From the NCBI RefSeq assembly GCF_002865645.1, contig NW_020194555.1, forward strand, positions 2,878,288 to 2,942,287: DNA of 64,000 nt. The letters run 5' to 3'. Made by a program: the position numbers and the translations under genes. Numbering within the stretch: position 1 is the first letter of the stretch; every line of letters begins with the position of its first letter. This DNA comes from Hyaloscypha bicolor E. Lineage: Eukaryota; Ascomycota; Leotiomycetes; Helotiales; Hyaloscyphaceae. The notes under the pieces were generated by a model, which saw only the letters and a list, made by a program, of their open reading frames with translations, was not told where the DNA came from and ran no database searches. This document shows positions 14,550 to 25,895 of this stretch, one piece after another.

Positions 14550-16187
14550 ATGTCGAGTCCAGGAGGAGTAAGCAGAATCCATCAATCGGCATTATGCATA
14601 CTGACAAGTGCGCAGGCTCCCAATGGTCCCCCATACATCCCCACCACTGCTGGCCTAGGCGGCCTACCTACGAAGAAGGTCGATGATCCTATCAGTTCCG
14701 TCTTCCTTGTTCTGTTCGTGACGGGGGCTGCAACCCATATGGCCATCCTCCAAGTTAACCTCCGAAGGAAAAAGAAGTTTATCATGAGCGCCCTACTTTT
14801 TGGATTCTGCATGGCCCGAATCACAACGATGATGATGCGTCTTGTCTGGACGAGTTACCAACACAACCTCAAGATAGTCATTGCGGCTCAGGTCTTTGTC
14901 TCGGGAGGAGTACTCCTCCTATTCATTATCAACCTGATATTCGCCCAGCGAATAGTTCGAGCTTCACATCCGCATTGGGCCTGGGCGAAGTGGTTCTCAA
15001 TCGCATTCTACCTCTACTATGTCTCCATCTTTCTCATGTTGACAGCATTGATTACCTGCACGGTCCAGAGTTTCTACACACTCAACCACAACATTCGGCG
15101 AATTGATCGGGACGTTCAGCTGGTTGGAGGAACTTACTTTGCCGTGGCAGCGTTCCTCCCAATCCCCTTGCTATCCCTCAGGGTCATTATCCCCAATAGA
15201 CCACCTATTGAGAAGTTCGGTCAGGGAAGGTTCAGAAACAAGATCTTTATCCTGCTCTTCTCGTCCGTGCTACTCACTCTCGGCGCGGCATTCCGAGCAG
15301 GCATCAGCTACGTCCCTCGACCATTCACTCACCCAGCTTGGTACCATTCCAAGGAATGCTTTTACATCTTCAACTTCACCATCGAGATCATTGTGGTTGC
15401 TCTCTACGCCATCATCAGGGTCGACAGGAGATTCCATATCCCAGACGGAAGTCATGGCCCCGGAGACTACATCGGTATCTCGAAGGGTGGCGTGGCAAGA
15501 AAACCCAGCTTTGCTGATCGGGTGCTGGACGAAGAACAGGTCTTTGGAGATGGAAGCGATGAGGCGCCGGGAAAGAGAAGTCCAGATTTGGAGCTTCAAG
15601 AGGTCAGGACTCTTACGCCTGATCGCATCTCACATGAGAAAGAAGTGGAACCTGGAAGCCCCTTGGGCCCCTACCCTACACCGCCGACTTCGACTCCTGG
15701 ATCTGCTCATGGAAGCAAAATTCAGCAAGCAGCCGAGCCGGTTTCTTCTGCGCCTGATCGCATTTCTCATGAGAAAGAAGTAGAACCTGGAAATCCCTTG
15801 GGCTCCTACCCTACACCACCGGCTTCGGCTCCTGAATCTACTCACAGAGGCGAAATTCAGCAAGCAGCCGAGCCGGTTTCCCCCACGCCTGATTGCATCT
15901 CTCATGAGGAAGAAGTAGAACCTGGAAGTGCCTTGGGCTCCCACCCAACGCCGCTGGCTTCGGCTGCAGCCGAGCCGGTTTCTCCTACGCCTAATAGTAT
16001 CTCTCTTGAGGAAGAAGTAGAACCTGGAAGTCCCTTAGGCTCCCACCCAACACCACCGACTTCGGCTCCTGGACCTGCTCACGGAAGCGAAATTCAGCAG
16101 GCAGCCGAGCCGGTTTCTCCTATGCCTGCTGTTGTGGAGAGTAGACCCGCAACAGCGCACGATGATGAGAAGTCGGCAATCGCTTGA
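14550..16187 (+). CDS. seven-helix membrane protein, DUF3112-like, with C-terminal repeats
   Basis: Predicted membrane protein of unknown function resembling the fungal DUF3112 family. I place a 48-bp intron at 14568-14615 (GTAAGC to CGCAG) after an 18-nt first exon; because 48 is a multiple of three the reading also stays open without splicing, but the spliced start MSSPGGAPNGPPYIP looks right. Spliced length is 529 residues. Seven hydrophobic segments span roughly residues 30-275, with SYQHN, HPHWAWAKWF and HPAWYHSKECFYIFNF between or within them. The cytosolic-type tail carries four tandem repeats (see separate entry). I do not know a substrate or ligand; homology to opsins or GPCRs cannot be claimed from sight. 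Confidence 0.8.
   Translation: MSSPGGVSRIHQSALCILTSAQAPNGPPYIPTTAGLGGLPTKKVDDPISSVFLVLFVTGAATHMAILQVNLRRKKKFIMSALLFGFCMARITTMMMRLVWTSYQHNLKIVIAAQVFVSGGVLLLFIINLIFAQRIVRASHPHWAWAKWFSIAFYLYYVSIFLMLTALITCTVQSFYTLNHNIRRIDRDVQLVGGTYFAVAAFLPIPLLSLRVIIPNRPPIEKFGQGRFRNKIFILLFSSVLLTLGAAFRAGISYVPRPFTHPAWYHSKECFYIFNFTIEIIVVALYAIIRVDRRFHIPDGSHGPGDYIGISKGGVARKPSFADRVLDEEQVFGDGSDEAPGKRSPDLELQEVRTLTPDRISHEKEVEPGSPLGPYPTPPTSTPGSAHGSKIQQAAEPVSSAPDRISHEKEVEPGNPLGSYPTPPASAPESTHRGEIQQAAEPVSPTPDCISHEEEVEPGSALGSHPTPLASAAAEPVSPTPNSISLEEEVEPGSPLGSHPTPPTSAPGPAHGSEIQQAAEPVSPMPAVVESRPATAHDDEKSAIA
15618..16124 (+). repeat. coding tandem repeat, 135-bp unit, four copies
   Basis: Four direct repeats within the tail of the membrane protein. 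Three units are 45 residues and the third is 34, with 11 residues missing between LASA and AAEP. Each unit begins with PDRISHE-like residues, continues EVEPGSPLGSHPTPP and ends EIQQAAEPVSP. Sequence differs modestly between copies, so they are not a fresh expansion. Confidence 0.9.
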
Positions 16188-16650
16188 TCTGGGAAGGTCA
16201 ACAGGACAGGGTCGGGTCGGGGTTTTTGAGACGGTTGAGTACGGTTTTGCACTTTGCGTTTTGGAGCATGAACAGGAGTTTAGAGCATTAGATACCTTGA
16301 TGCCATGGTTTCTTTCCGGTGAAGAATACAGTACACGAAAATAGATCCTAATATCATAATTCATCAAAATTTCTGAAGAGTACATTTTTCGTGGCCAATG
16401 GCCATATGCGACGTGGGACAGTTGGGATCTTGAAATTAGATCTCAGATACTTTTTCCGTCTATGAGATCATCAAACTCAATCTCCTTGGGAAACTCCTTA
16501 GATTGTGGCCCGTGCCTCGCTTCAGCGCCGATCACGAGTGAGCGATTTTAAACGCGCCTCTGGTTTGATCCAAGTACTCCCGCCCTCACCTCACGCCGAC
16601 CCCGTTTGATACGTCTACGCACCCACTGACTTCACGATCGAGTCGACGAG
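16188..16650. other. intergenic
   Basis: A 463-bp gap between two genes in the same direction; promoter of the FAR1-domain gene. Nothing else recognised. Confidence 0.4.
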
Positions 16651-18208
16651 ATGTCGTTGACTCCACAGGATAACGCGCGAGCAACCTTTCCCCAGACAAA
16701 CCCCGGCCGCCAACACGTATTCCAAGTCCAGCAGCCCAACATCGCCAACCCCTCGCCGTCGCAGCAGCGAGCCTTTCAACAACAAGTCCAAGGCCGGCCA
16801 ACGCAGGGAGGCATCCGTCCTCCTGGTCAACACAAGTCCCCCTACTCGACTCCATACACTCCGAGCAATGTCCAGCAAGCAGGACCACCTCGACAGAATG
16901 GCAATGTGGGAGTATCTGCAGAGCAGCAGATTGCTCAGGGTGTCTTGAGTAATCCGTCTGCTGGATCTGGCACGAACACCCCTCAACGACGTCCTCCAGC
17001 TCTTGGTACAACAATTCATATGCCTCCTCACGGCCCTCCCCAAAACCAATCCATGAGCGTAAACCACGCGATGAACCCCTCGTCGTCTATCAACCAAGGC
17101 CAACGACAATCCCAGAACGCCTCTCCTGCCCTGCAAAACCTGTCCCTCCAAAGACCAACCATGACAGCTTCTCCCGGAAACTCGAACCTCGGCCAAAGAC
17201 CACAAGACAGCTCTCCAGATGGCAGCGCCCAAGACCTATCGATGATTGATCCCCAACTAGCAATCGACCAACAGCTCAATGACCCCAACAACTCCATGCT
17301 CGACCCCCAAGGCTCCCCCTCAACCCCGCAAATCATCCAAGGAGAAATGCTCTCTCCTCCTCCAGGCGGCAGCTTTCCCACCTTCGAAGCCCTCTTCACC
17401 TTCGCCCAAGCACACGCCCTGGCCCACGGTTACGCTTTCGTCATTGGACGCTCAAAGCGTGACAACCGAGGTCTGAAGAAAGTCTTCCTGATCTGCGATC
17501 GTGGTGGAACAAATAAGGAAAAAGTTCCTGGCGAGCAAAGACAGCGGAAGACGAAGTCAAGGAAGTGCGGTTGTGAATTTGGAGTCTTTGGCTTGGAGAA
17601 TAAGACGGCGTGGTTATTGAGGGGTAGGATTGATGGCGAGCACTTGACGCATAACCATCCGCCGAGTGAGAGTCCCACTGAGCATCCTGGCGCGAGGAAG
17701 CTAGATCCGAAGGCTATTGCTGCCGTGAAGGCGCTTGAGGAGAATGGTATTTACGCTTTGTCTCGATATCAAATCATGCACATATACTAATAGGTATGCA
17801 GGTGTATCTGTCAAAGAAACTCTCGAGATTCTTCACCGAGAGAACCCAACAGTCCGCTACCTACCAAGAGACATCTATAATGCTCGCGCAGCCATCAAGC
17901 GAGACCCCTCACGTGTCGAAGCAACAGCCATGGAGCAGCTCCCGACCTTCTACAAGAAACCCCCCATGACATTCGAGGAGAAATTGCGAGCAGAGCTAAG
18001 AACTGAGGTAGCAAATGCCCAAGCCGAAATCGAGAAGACGAAGGAGGCGTGGCGCAAGGAGGTCGAGGACCTGAAGGAGCAGCTGCGGCACAAGGACAAG
18101 ATGATTCAGAAATTCGAGATGTTTATCGATATTTGTAATGAGAGGGTTATGGTGCAGAGGGAGAGGTTGGAGAAGGAGGGTGAGCCTTCTGGAACTGCCA
18201 CTGGTTAA
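16651..18208 (+). CDS. FAR1/AFT-type DNA-binding domain protein
   Basis: Likely DNA-binding protein. Exons 16651-17746 and 17802-18208 (55-bp intron, phase 1, with an ACTAAT-like branch site) give 500 residues. Residues 1-245 are low-complexity, rich in Q, P, S and N. At about 247-345 is a FAR1/WRKY-GCM1-like zinc domain: FPTFEALFTFAQAHALAHGY, GRSKRDNRGLKKVFLICDRG, the basic TKSRKCGCEF and the closing GEHLTHNHPPSE. The spacing C..C..H-x-H (LICDRG, KCGCEF, HLTHNH) fits the fold. The C-terminal third is a long coiled coil (FEEKLRAELRTEVANAQAEI onward). Such domains occur in MULE transposases, but no DDE catalytic region follows here, so this is a host-type or domesticated factor. Target genes are unknown. 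Confidence 0.85.
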
Positions 18209-18464
18209 GAGCTAGACATACATTTTGTTCTTTTGGCTCTCTAGCCCTGGTTTTACTTTGGGAGAACGGAGTTCACACACGGGAAGGCGTATTAGCGCTC
18301 ATGGACGTCTTTGATGATGATGATAATTTTGCTGCATTGCGGGTGTTGGCCTTACAGATCCTTATTTTGCTCTCTTGGCATCAAGAATTACACAAAAGTT
18401 GTTGCCCTCAGAATAAATGCTCTTTGATCCTTCCCTTCGATTCCTAAAATGGTTTTAAAGTACG

Positions 18465-20827
18465 CTACTCACCCATCACCTCTCCCTGACTCTCCGTCAA
18501 CGCAACCTTATTCTTCCCCTTTCTGAACACCCTTTCATCCCTCGGATCAAACCCGCCATTTCCCCACGTAGCCCACTCCGGCGTCTCAGGCCCCATATAA
18601 TCCTCCGGCCTAAAGGGTTGCCTACTCTCCAAGCACTCGAAAAATCTCTCATAATCAATCCTCGTGTGCCATTTCCCTTCTTTCCTGAATCTCTGACTCG
18701 CAATCAGGATACAGCAACTATGTGCATGTTCCGCCGCTATGCCATACTCAAGTCCGCGTTTGGCGAGAGCGGTGTTGAGAGCGAGGACGAAGGCACACAC
18801 TTCTTCGTAGAAAGGCACGTTTTGCATTGTCAAGCCGGCGCCGGCGGAAGAGGATGTACCGCAGTAGGTAACGCCTTTTACTTCTACGAAGCAGGGTAAT
18901 CCCTTCTCCACCAAGGCAGCATAGCCTTCGGCTTCATCTTCGATGTTAAATCCTTTTACTAAAGTGAGCCGGAAAACAGTTCTTTGCTCGAACCTCCGTT
19001 CGCGTAGGATGTCGAGACAGCGGTTGAAGCGCTCCCAGAAATCTCTGTGCAGCGGTCTGTCAATCTTCCGCAGTGATTCTTTGTTGGAGGCATCGATGGA
19101 GACGTATAACTGTGTAACTGGTTTCAAGGTAGCGAGTTGGTCTGGATGTTGTGCATTGCAGACCAAGAATGAGGAGATGTGCTCCGCGTGCAACATAGCA
19201 GTGAACTCATTAATATGAGGGTAGAAGATCGGCTCTCCTACTAGACTGAGAGCACAGTGCCTAATCCTCATAGCTTCAGCGAAACGCTCAGCTCGGACAC
19301 CTGGCACGCCGCGCATCATTTTGATCTTTTGGTAGTGGCCTGTTTTTACGCCGGCAAAGATCAGGTCGGGCGGGTCGACAACCCAGCGCCAAGTTGTGCC
19401 GACGGGGTTGGTGCCGTGCCGCCAGCAGAAGACGCATTTGTTGGAGCAGGAGAGGGAGGGTGTGGTTTCCATGCACTGGTGGGAGGCGATGCCGTAGAAG
19501 GAGAATTTATAACAGGAGCCTCGGCCACGGAGAGCGGATTTGGTCCAGCGGCAGATTTTGACGCCAGAATGAGAGCCGACAATGGAGTAGCCTTGCTTTG
19601 TGAGAGCATTGTAGGTAGGCGAGTTCTTGGGGACCATTTCTTTGACAGTTGGTGGTGGTGTGGGTCGAGTTTTCTTGGAGTAAGATGTGAAATCTACCTC
19701 CAGAGGTTCCGAGGGATCAACTGATGATTTGTTTAATGTGCTGCCGATGTCTTCTAAATCGTTCAGCACATCGTTCTTTTGAAGTTTCGTCTTCCCTTGA
19801 GCAATTTTTTGCTCGTCAAACAGAACTTCGTCCTCTTCGTCCAGGTCCTCTAGATCACTTTCTACTGCATCTCCACTTCCAACAACTCCTTCACCTAGTC
19901 CTCCAGTCCGGGCAATATGCCCCAGGACATCTCCTACACCTTCCATCCACTCTCGCAAGCGCTCTGCAGCATTCATCTTCGAATCTCCCATTCCCAATGG
20001 GAAAGCTCTTTTCCTTCCTGTCAGCTTAGCCATCCACTTATCCACATCTCTTGCCTGCGAGCAAAATCCTTCTTCCTCTGTTGGCCATCCTTCCCTATCC
20101 CCAAATCCAAAGACCGAATACCCCAAAAGTCGAGATAATGGTGCTGTATCTATCCTAAAATCATTATGTGTTTCTTGTAAATGCTCAAGGAAATTGTCGA
20201 GGACTGTGTCGATATTATATGTTGGTAGGAGAAGTAAATAGAAGAATTGAGTTCCTCCTTCGCCTTTCGGAGGCGTGATGAAATAGTCGTCATAATCAAT
20301 ATATGATAGATCAAGTAATTGAGGTTCGGGAAACGTGGTTGCTGAATCTTCCAGGTTCTTGGTGCTTTTAGCAAGGTCTTCCGTGAAGGCCGTCGCTGTC
20401 TTCTCGGTAGCTCCAGTCAAGGAGGAAAAGAAGACCAGGACTTGGATCTTTCGAACTCCAGATTGTGCAGCATCCTCTGAAGATTTCCTCTTCTTCAACC
20501 CTCCCACAATGCGCCTAGGATTCTTCTCTCCATTGACCCTCTTGTCGTCTAGCAGCCTTACTTTCTCTGTTGGCAATGGCGGGGAAATTTGCGGAGTATA
20601 GAAGATTCTCTCTCTGGGCGATCGCAGGTGCAACACAGTCCGGAAGATCATAAGGAGTGTAAATGTCGAGAGGAGGATCGGTATTCGATATTCGTGCCAT
20701 ACTGCCACAATATCTTTCTTGAGTCAGCATTGCGTTTTCCGCGAGACACAGGGGGCTATAAGTCCATACCAGCAATTTCGAAGGGCAACCAAGACCGAGA
20801 CCTGAAGACCCAAGTCTCATGCGCCAT
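18465..20827 (-). CDS. tyw1: tRNA 4-demethylwyosine synthase Tyw1
   Basis: Radical-SAM enzyme forming the tricyclic base of wybutosine at position 37 of tRNA-Phe from m1G and pyruvate. Exons 20770-20827 and 18465-20701 give 764 residues. The large exon has no upstream in-frame ATG; joining the short exon (MAHETWVFRSRSWLPFEIA) through a 68-bp GT-AG intron with a CTGAC branch site restores a start. A membrane segment follows (IPILLSTFTLLMIFRTVLHL), as in eukaryotic Tyw1. The flavodoxin domain includes FFSSLTGATEKTA and GYSVFGFGDREGWP. The radical-SAM domain has the cluster motif CSNKCVFC (C-x3-C-x2-C), GTNPVGTTWRW and LVGEPIFYPHINE. It ends ...SQGEVMGE. The gene converges on the FAR1-type gene across 256 bp. 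Confidence 0.95.
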
Positions 20828-21406
20828 CTTCAATCGACGTTTAATTTAGTTCAGGATGCTCAGCAGTGTGGTGGGGAAATTTTACGTGGGGTCGAGTCCG
20901 CCTCTGGAGCGGGCGCTAGCGGGCCTTCCTGGACCTCAATCTCCTTTGGGGCATTGTTCGGGCAGACCATGAAACCCTCCTCAGCATTGTTCGCAGATCA
21001 GCACCTTCTTGATTTGCAGATTTCCTGCTATGAAAAGGCTCAAAATCAGCTTATGAGCGCTTTTATTGGGTCTCTTGAAGTCAAGAGACCCGCACATCAA
21101 ATCAAAGTTGAGATGTCGCCGACCCTGAAGACAACAGTCCCTTACTTCCAGTCAACCACCACCCAGCAATCTGGCCGATTCAGCTCTCATAGTTCTTCCG
21201 TGACGGTGGCTATGAGGCAACGGCGTCAAGTGATAGCGTCATAAGAAGGAGGACATGAACGCTTCGTTTGCCGTATTGTCTTCAAATCAGCGAGGTGCTA
21301 GTCATATCTGACGTGAGCTTCTACGAGATATATACAGGGCAAAGCATACCCTAATACTTTCAAAACCCATGCGAATTTGTCGCTTCCTCTGTCTGTTTCT
21401 TTCAAT
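20828..21406. other. divergent intergenic region tyw1/2EXR gene
   Basis: A 579-bp gap between two divergent start codons. One open frame crosses the tyw1 start here but resembles nothing and is antisense at its beginning. Otherwise promoter sequence. Confidence 0.4.
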
Positions 21407-22009
21407 ATGAGTGAGATACGTCTGGTCTACTTCATGTATCACCACTACCAACATTGTTTTCTATCGAAGAAACCACTCATATCTCCCCCTGCGACCGAAT
21501 CTTTCACACTCTTTCCTCTCCTGCCGCAAGAGCTCCGGCTTCAGATTTGGGACGCTGTGGCGGAAGAGCCGAACACCGTCGAACTCAGCTGCACACCGAC
21601 TGCCTCTTACCTCCCTGATGGTCGCTGGTTCTCACATACCAAACCTCCCATCATTTTCCGAATCTGCTCCGAATCACGTGCAGTTGCCATGGCTCATTAC
21701 GAGGTGTTGACATTCTCACCGGACGTGGTTGGAATTCCCTGCAAGACGGAGCTGTACATCAATTTCGCTGTTGACACGTTGTGGGTTTGCTCTGACATGC
21801 ATATCAAATGGGCAAGGATGTTATTATCGAAGAACGACCAGTTGAAGGAGAAGTTGAAGTTCTTGGCTGTCAACGAGAAACTGTGGAAGGATCTCAACCA
21901 GACCGATCTCACTCCTGGCCATAGTGGAGGAGTTCTACCGTGGCTGCCACCGACCACAGCAGTTGCGTGTGAATTGAAGGCTTTGGAGGATGTGAAATTC
22001 CACAGTTGA
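21407..22009 (+). CDS. 2EXR-domain protein, function unknown
   Basis: Single-exon frame of 200 residues from the ATG at 21407. The region FTLFPLLPQELRLQIWDAVA followed by PPIIFRICSESRAVAMAHYE matches the fungal 2EXR domain: an F-box-like 'FPxLPxELRLxIW' opening and an 'xxCxESRxxA' helix. DTLWVCSDMH comes next, as in that family. 2EXR proteins are numerous in Leotiomycetes and Sordariomycetes and their role is not known. This copy is at the short end of the family and its last 60 residues are unremarkable, so it could be 3'-truncated. The ATG at 21369 is in another frame and stops at once. Confidence 0.7.
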   Translation: MSEIRLVYFMYHHYQHCFLSKKPLISPPATESFTLFPLLPQELRLQIWDAVAEEPNTVELSCTPTASYLPDGRWFSHTKPPIIFRICSESRAVAMAHYEVLTFSPDVVGIPCKTELYINFAVDTLWVCSDMHIKWARMLLSKNDQLKEKLKFLAVNEKLWKDLNQTDLTPGHSGGVLPWLPPTTAVACELKALEDVKFHS

Positions 22010-22676
22010 ATGTTGCATTGGAGTCGACGGCAGGGTAGATCAACTCAAAGAAGAACGTTTCATTTTCGGTTCTGGTTACTCCTATGGTATTGAAGGCACT
22101 GGCTCCCCAAGGCCTTGGGCGGTCATTGTACGAGTTCCTAGTTATTGTCTGGAATGGAGTTGGGGGTTGAAGGCATTATGTAGATGGATTGCAAAAGCAA
22201 GGGCTCGATTATTTCACATAAATTGACCATGATTAGATTCAGACGGCCACGAGTCCGCATAGCACAAACGAGTGTCCACGCTTAATCGAGTACTTTTAAC
22301 ATTTCAACCTCATATCTTGCTTCGTCTGAAAAAAAAAATTTAGGAGGAAAAGCAGGGCAGAGCGTGAACGAGCAAGGCCCATTGGTCTGGAATCGATAAT
22401 GACACGTAGTTTATTTAGGTATGTAGTACTTGTATTGATGCATAGCAGTCGAAGGTCTTCAAGGCACTCGCGCTCTATCTATGTCCAGAAGGTAGTGTAT
22501 AGAGATATGAAATAGCGCCCGGCGAAAACAAATAGCCACCATCCAAGCACTCCGAAGCAAAGACCTGCTCAGTGCGCCAAAATTTTGTACGATACAAGCC
22601 ACACTAACTCCATTAAGATAAAGCATCCACGAATTAAATTAAAGAAAAAAACCCCCCGAGGAAACAACAAGTGCAG
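22010..22676. other. intergenic between convergent genes
   Basis: A 667-bp gap at the 3' ends of two convergent genes, AT-rich in part, with an A-run near 22330. No gene seen. Confidence 0.4.
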
Positions 22677-25490
22677 CTAAGAGAGTAATTTTAGAATGTC
22701 GCCCATTCTTGTCGTCTTTTCTTTGCCTGATTTCTCTTTCTCCTGGAACGCCTTTCCAACCAGCTTGCGCTTCTCAGCCTGGATCGTAAGAACTCGCTCT
22801 TCGATGCTGTCTTCCATAATGAGTCTCCATACCGTGCAAGGTCTGGTTTGTCCTAGTCGATGAACTCGATCAACGGCTTGATCTTCAATTGCCGGAGCCC
22901 ACCAAGAATCAGCCAGGATGACCGTGTCCGCCGAAACGAGGTTCAGGCCAACGCTGCAAACAGAGAGGGATGCGAGCAATATACGAGTGTCAGGGTCGGA
23001 TTCGAGGGCTGTTATACTAGCGTCCCTTGCTTGAGCTGACACCGAGCCATCAATACGACAATATTTCATGCCAGCTTCGGTCAGTTGATGCTGGATGATG
23101 TTCAGGAAACTCGTCCATTGAGAGAAGATCACAACCTTTGACTTGGGATCTCGTCGGCTGGCGGTCAAGATACTCATCAGAGCCTCGGTCTTGCTGCTCT
23201 TGGTCTCGACGTCAAGGTCCGGATCTTCTTCAGCCTTTTCTTCCACCGCAGGATGTACCAGGCAGTCGGTGTCCGCAAGTTCAGCACGACACATCGGGCA
23301 TTTGTTCTGCAACTGGATGGTCTTCTCGATACATTCTCGGCCGAAGATATGCTTGCATGCGGTGATGACAGGGTTGTGTAATTCCTCCAGACAGATTGGG
23401 CAGTCCTCCCGGCTGTCGATATCGAGCTGGAGCAGAAGTTGGAGAGCAGCACGATTCTCTTTTGTCAAGGCAACAACCTCGCCGGACCCGATGAGGGGAA
23501 GTAAGTCAGTCACCCGTGTGCCACACAATTTCCAGTGACAGCAAACTTGTCGCATCCGAAGAAGAACTTCGAGGACATGTCGATACATGTCGAGGCCATT
23601 CTTTGACTTTCCAGCTTGGAATTGCTTGACCATGCCTTTTGCCTCGGCTCTGGTTATTGTTAGTTGTGCTGTACAATGATAATATTTGGAATGAACTTAC
23701 TGCAGGGCTTCGTATTTCTCCCTCTCATCGTTTCGGAACGTAATACGATGAACATACTCAGAGAGTTCTGGTAACTTCAAGTCAACGAACTTCATGTCCT
23801 TCTTTCTGCGCAAAGTCCAAGTCCGCATGACAGACTGAAGGATAGCTTCAGCTCCAGGATCGCCAACAGCAAGTCGTCGGGTGAGAATAGCGTTGAAGAT
23901 CTCCATACGCTCCAAGCCCCCGGTGATAGCAAGGAATTTGAGCATTGAATACAGGTCCTTGATGGTGTTGACAATTGGAGTACCTGTGAGTACCCATCGG
24001 GCGGTCGCCAGAAGGCTCGTAGCTGCCACGGCAGACTTTGTTGAGGGATTGCGTATGTTGTGACCTTCATCAAGCACAACTCTAGCCCAATTGATACAGA
24101 AGAGACCGTCTTTTCGAGGGATCTTTTCCGCCGTCTTGCCATTTGACGAATATTCTGTGCCCAGTGTACCATAACTGGTGACAACAACATCATATTCTCC
24201 GAATTCTCTGTGGGTCATTCGCTTTCTGTTGCTTCCATGGTATGTCAATACCTTCATATTTCGTTCCTTCTTGACATGCCTCTCGATTTGTTGAACCCAG
24301 TTTGACATGACACTGACTGGGGCAACAATGAGAGTTGTGCCTGGGCCGCCTTCCAGGATGAGACTGATAACCTGCAAAGTCTTTCCGAGTCCCATGTCGT
24401 CGGCCAGAATACCACCCTTTGCGAGGACCGGTGGCGCTGCAGTGGTGTATTGAGTTGCTAGATTCGTAAATCCGGCATGGCGCTGTGATCGCTTCCAAAG
24501 TTGGACAACATCGATAGAACCAGGTGCTGGAAGAACAGGATGCTCCTTCTCAAGCAACCAAGCAAGTCCCTGCCGTTGATATGGAAGGAGAGTTGAGACC
24601 AGTCCTTCGGGCTGCTCAGCGAATGGCATCGCCTTAAGAGCATCTTCACCGGCTCCCCACTGCTCCACCATCTTCTCAACATCTCGTGGGTTAAATCTCT
24701 CGCTGTTCGCAACGAAATGTTCGATACCAAGTCCAGGGAGAGGTTCAGGCTGGCTGCTGGCTGACTGAGAAGAACTTTGGGAGCTGTGATACCCCATTTG
24801 TCTTCGCTGAGGAGGAGGAACAGCTTGCTTGGGTTGCTTTGGTGCTGCTATACCTAGTTTTCTGATTGGCACTCGATCCTGCTTCATCCTAGCTTCGAGC
24901 TGATTGCGAGCGATTCGCTCTCCAGGACCATAGATCTTCAAGTTTATGGGACAATCCCAGCCCCCCTTCTCCCCAGCAAGCACTCCTTCAATGACAATAG
25001 TCCTTGAATCCTATATCACGTGTTAGATAGTGTCCAATAAGCCATAGAGCAGAGCATTGCCTACCATATAAGGAGCTAGCTTGGCGGCTAAATTCCTCGG
25101 AAGATGCCCAATCTGAGTTCCCTGGACGTTGTTGATTCTAATCGCATTAGAATCATACGGATTTCTCGGTTCTCTCTTGACCATGACCTGCTCCCCCATC
25201 GTTGCGTACCCATCGTAATAACGGATCCCCACAATCTTACCGTCGATGGCTCCTACACAAACCCATCCATTTCCCTCGTCAGCATCTTGACTGAGATCGA
25301 GAATCTCGTCCTCTTCATCAGCTTCACCCCATGTATCTCGAGCATTCAAGGATTGGCTGGGTCGCGGCTGAGATGCCGAGGCGGACTGGCTAGCAGAGAC
25401 GCGTGCCTGCTTGGGCTGTGGCGCCGAGTTCTCATCGTCCGAACCTGTCAGGTCGATCCAGGAAGAGGAGCGCTTTCCGAAGCTCGACAT
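22677..25490 (-). CDS. SNF2-family helicase with HIRAN and RING domains (Rad5/HLTF type)
   Basis: Predicted DNA translocase and ubiquitin ligase of post-replication repair. Exons 25065-25490, 23701-25010 and 22677-23649 give 902 residues; introns are 54 and 51 bp. Order of parts: Ser-rich N-terminus; HIRAN domain (VGIRYYDGYATMGEQVMVKR, NAIRINN) at about 85-150; SNF2 helicase with Walker A DDMGLGKT, DEGH box and LTGTPIVN; RING finger CPICLEELHNP...CKHIFGRECI...CPMCRAEL; and the C-terminal helicase lobe with VIFSQWTSFLN and DRVHRLGQTR. The order HIRAN-SNF2-RING-HELICc is diagnostic of the Rad5/HLTF group, whose members polyubiquitinate PCNA and remodel forks. Whether this is the main Rad5 or an HLTF-like paralogue cannot be settled by eye; 902 residues is shorter than yeast Rad5. 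Confidence 0.93.
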
Positions 25491-25895
25491 GATGTGCTGT
25501 GGCTCATGTAAGTGTCGAGTTGTGTTCGTTGAAAGTCTTCGAAGTTGGAGTCGCGTTGGGGATTGTTTTGAACAAACGCGCTCGGGATCGCCAATAGACG
25601 TGACTTTCTGTCACATGACCTTTTGTTCCAAATTAAGTTCTTTTCTAATTTTGTAGCAGTCATCGATTAAGATTCGAAGTCCTATTAAGATATGAAGACC
25701 CTATGGTACGATCAAAATCTATGGAGAGTTAACAGCATTTCATAAATTTGCATCTGGCATCTTCCGACCCCCACCGGAAGATCCAGGCCAAGTCAACTTC
25801 AAATCCAGTACATTCTCCATAATTTCCCCGGAACCCTCACACCGGCGACTCTTTAAACACCCATCTAGTGATTTCTACTCATCAAGCATAATCCA
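25491..25895. other. intergenic
   Basis: A 405-bp gap upstream of the helicase gene. No gene or clear element seen. Confidence 0.4.

Noticed and set aside
20819..21244. Open frame of about 140 codons between tyw1 and the 2EXR gene
   Set aside because: It overlaps the tyw1 first exon in antisense, shows no family resemblance and sits where a divergent promoter is expected.
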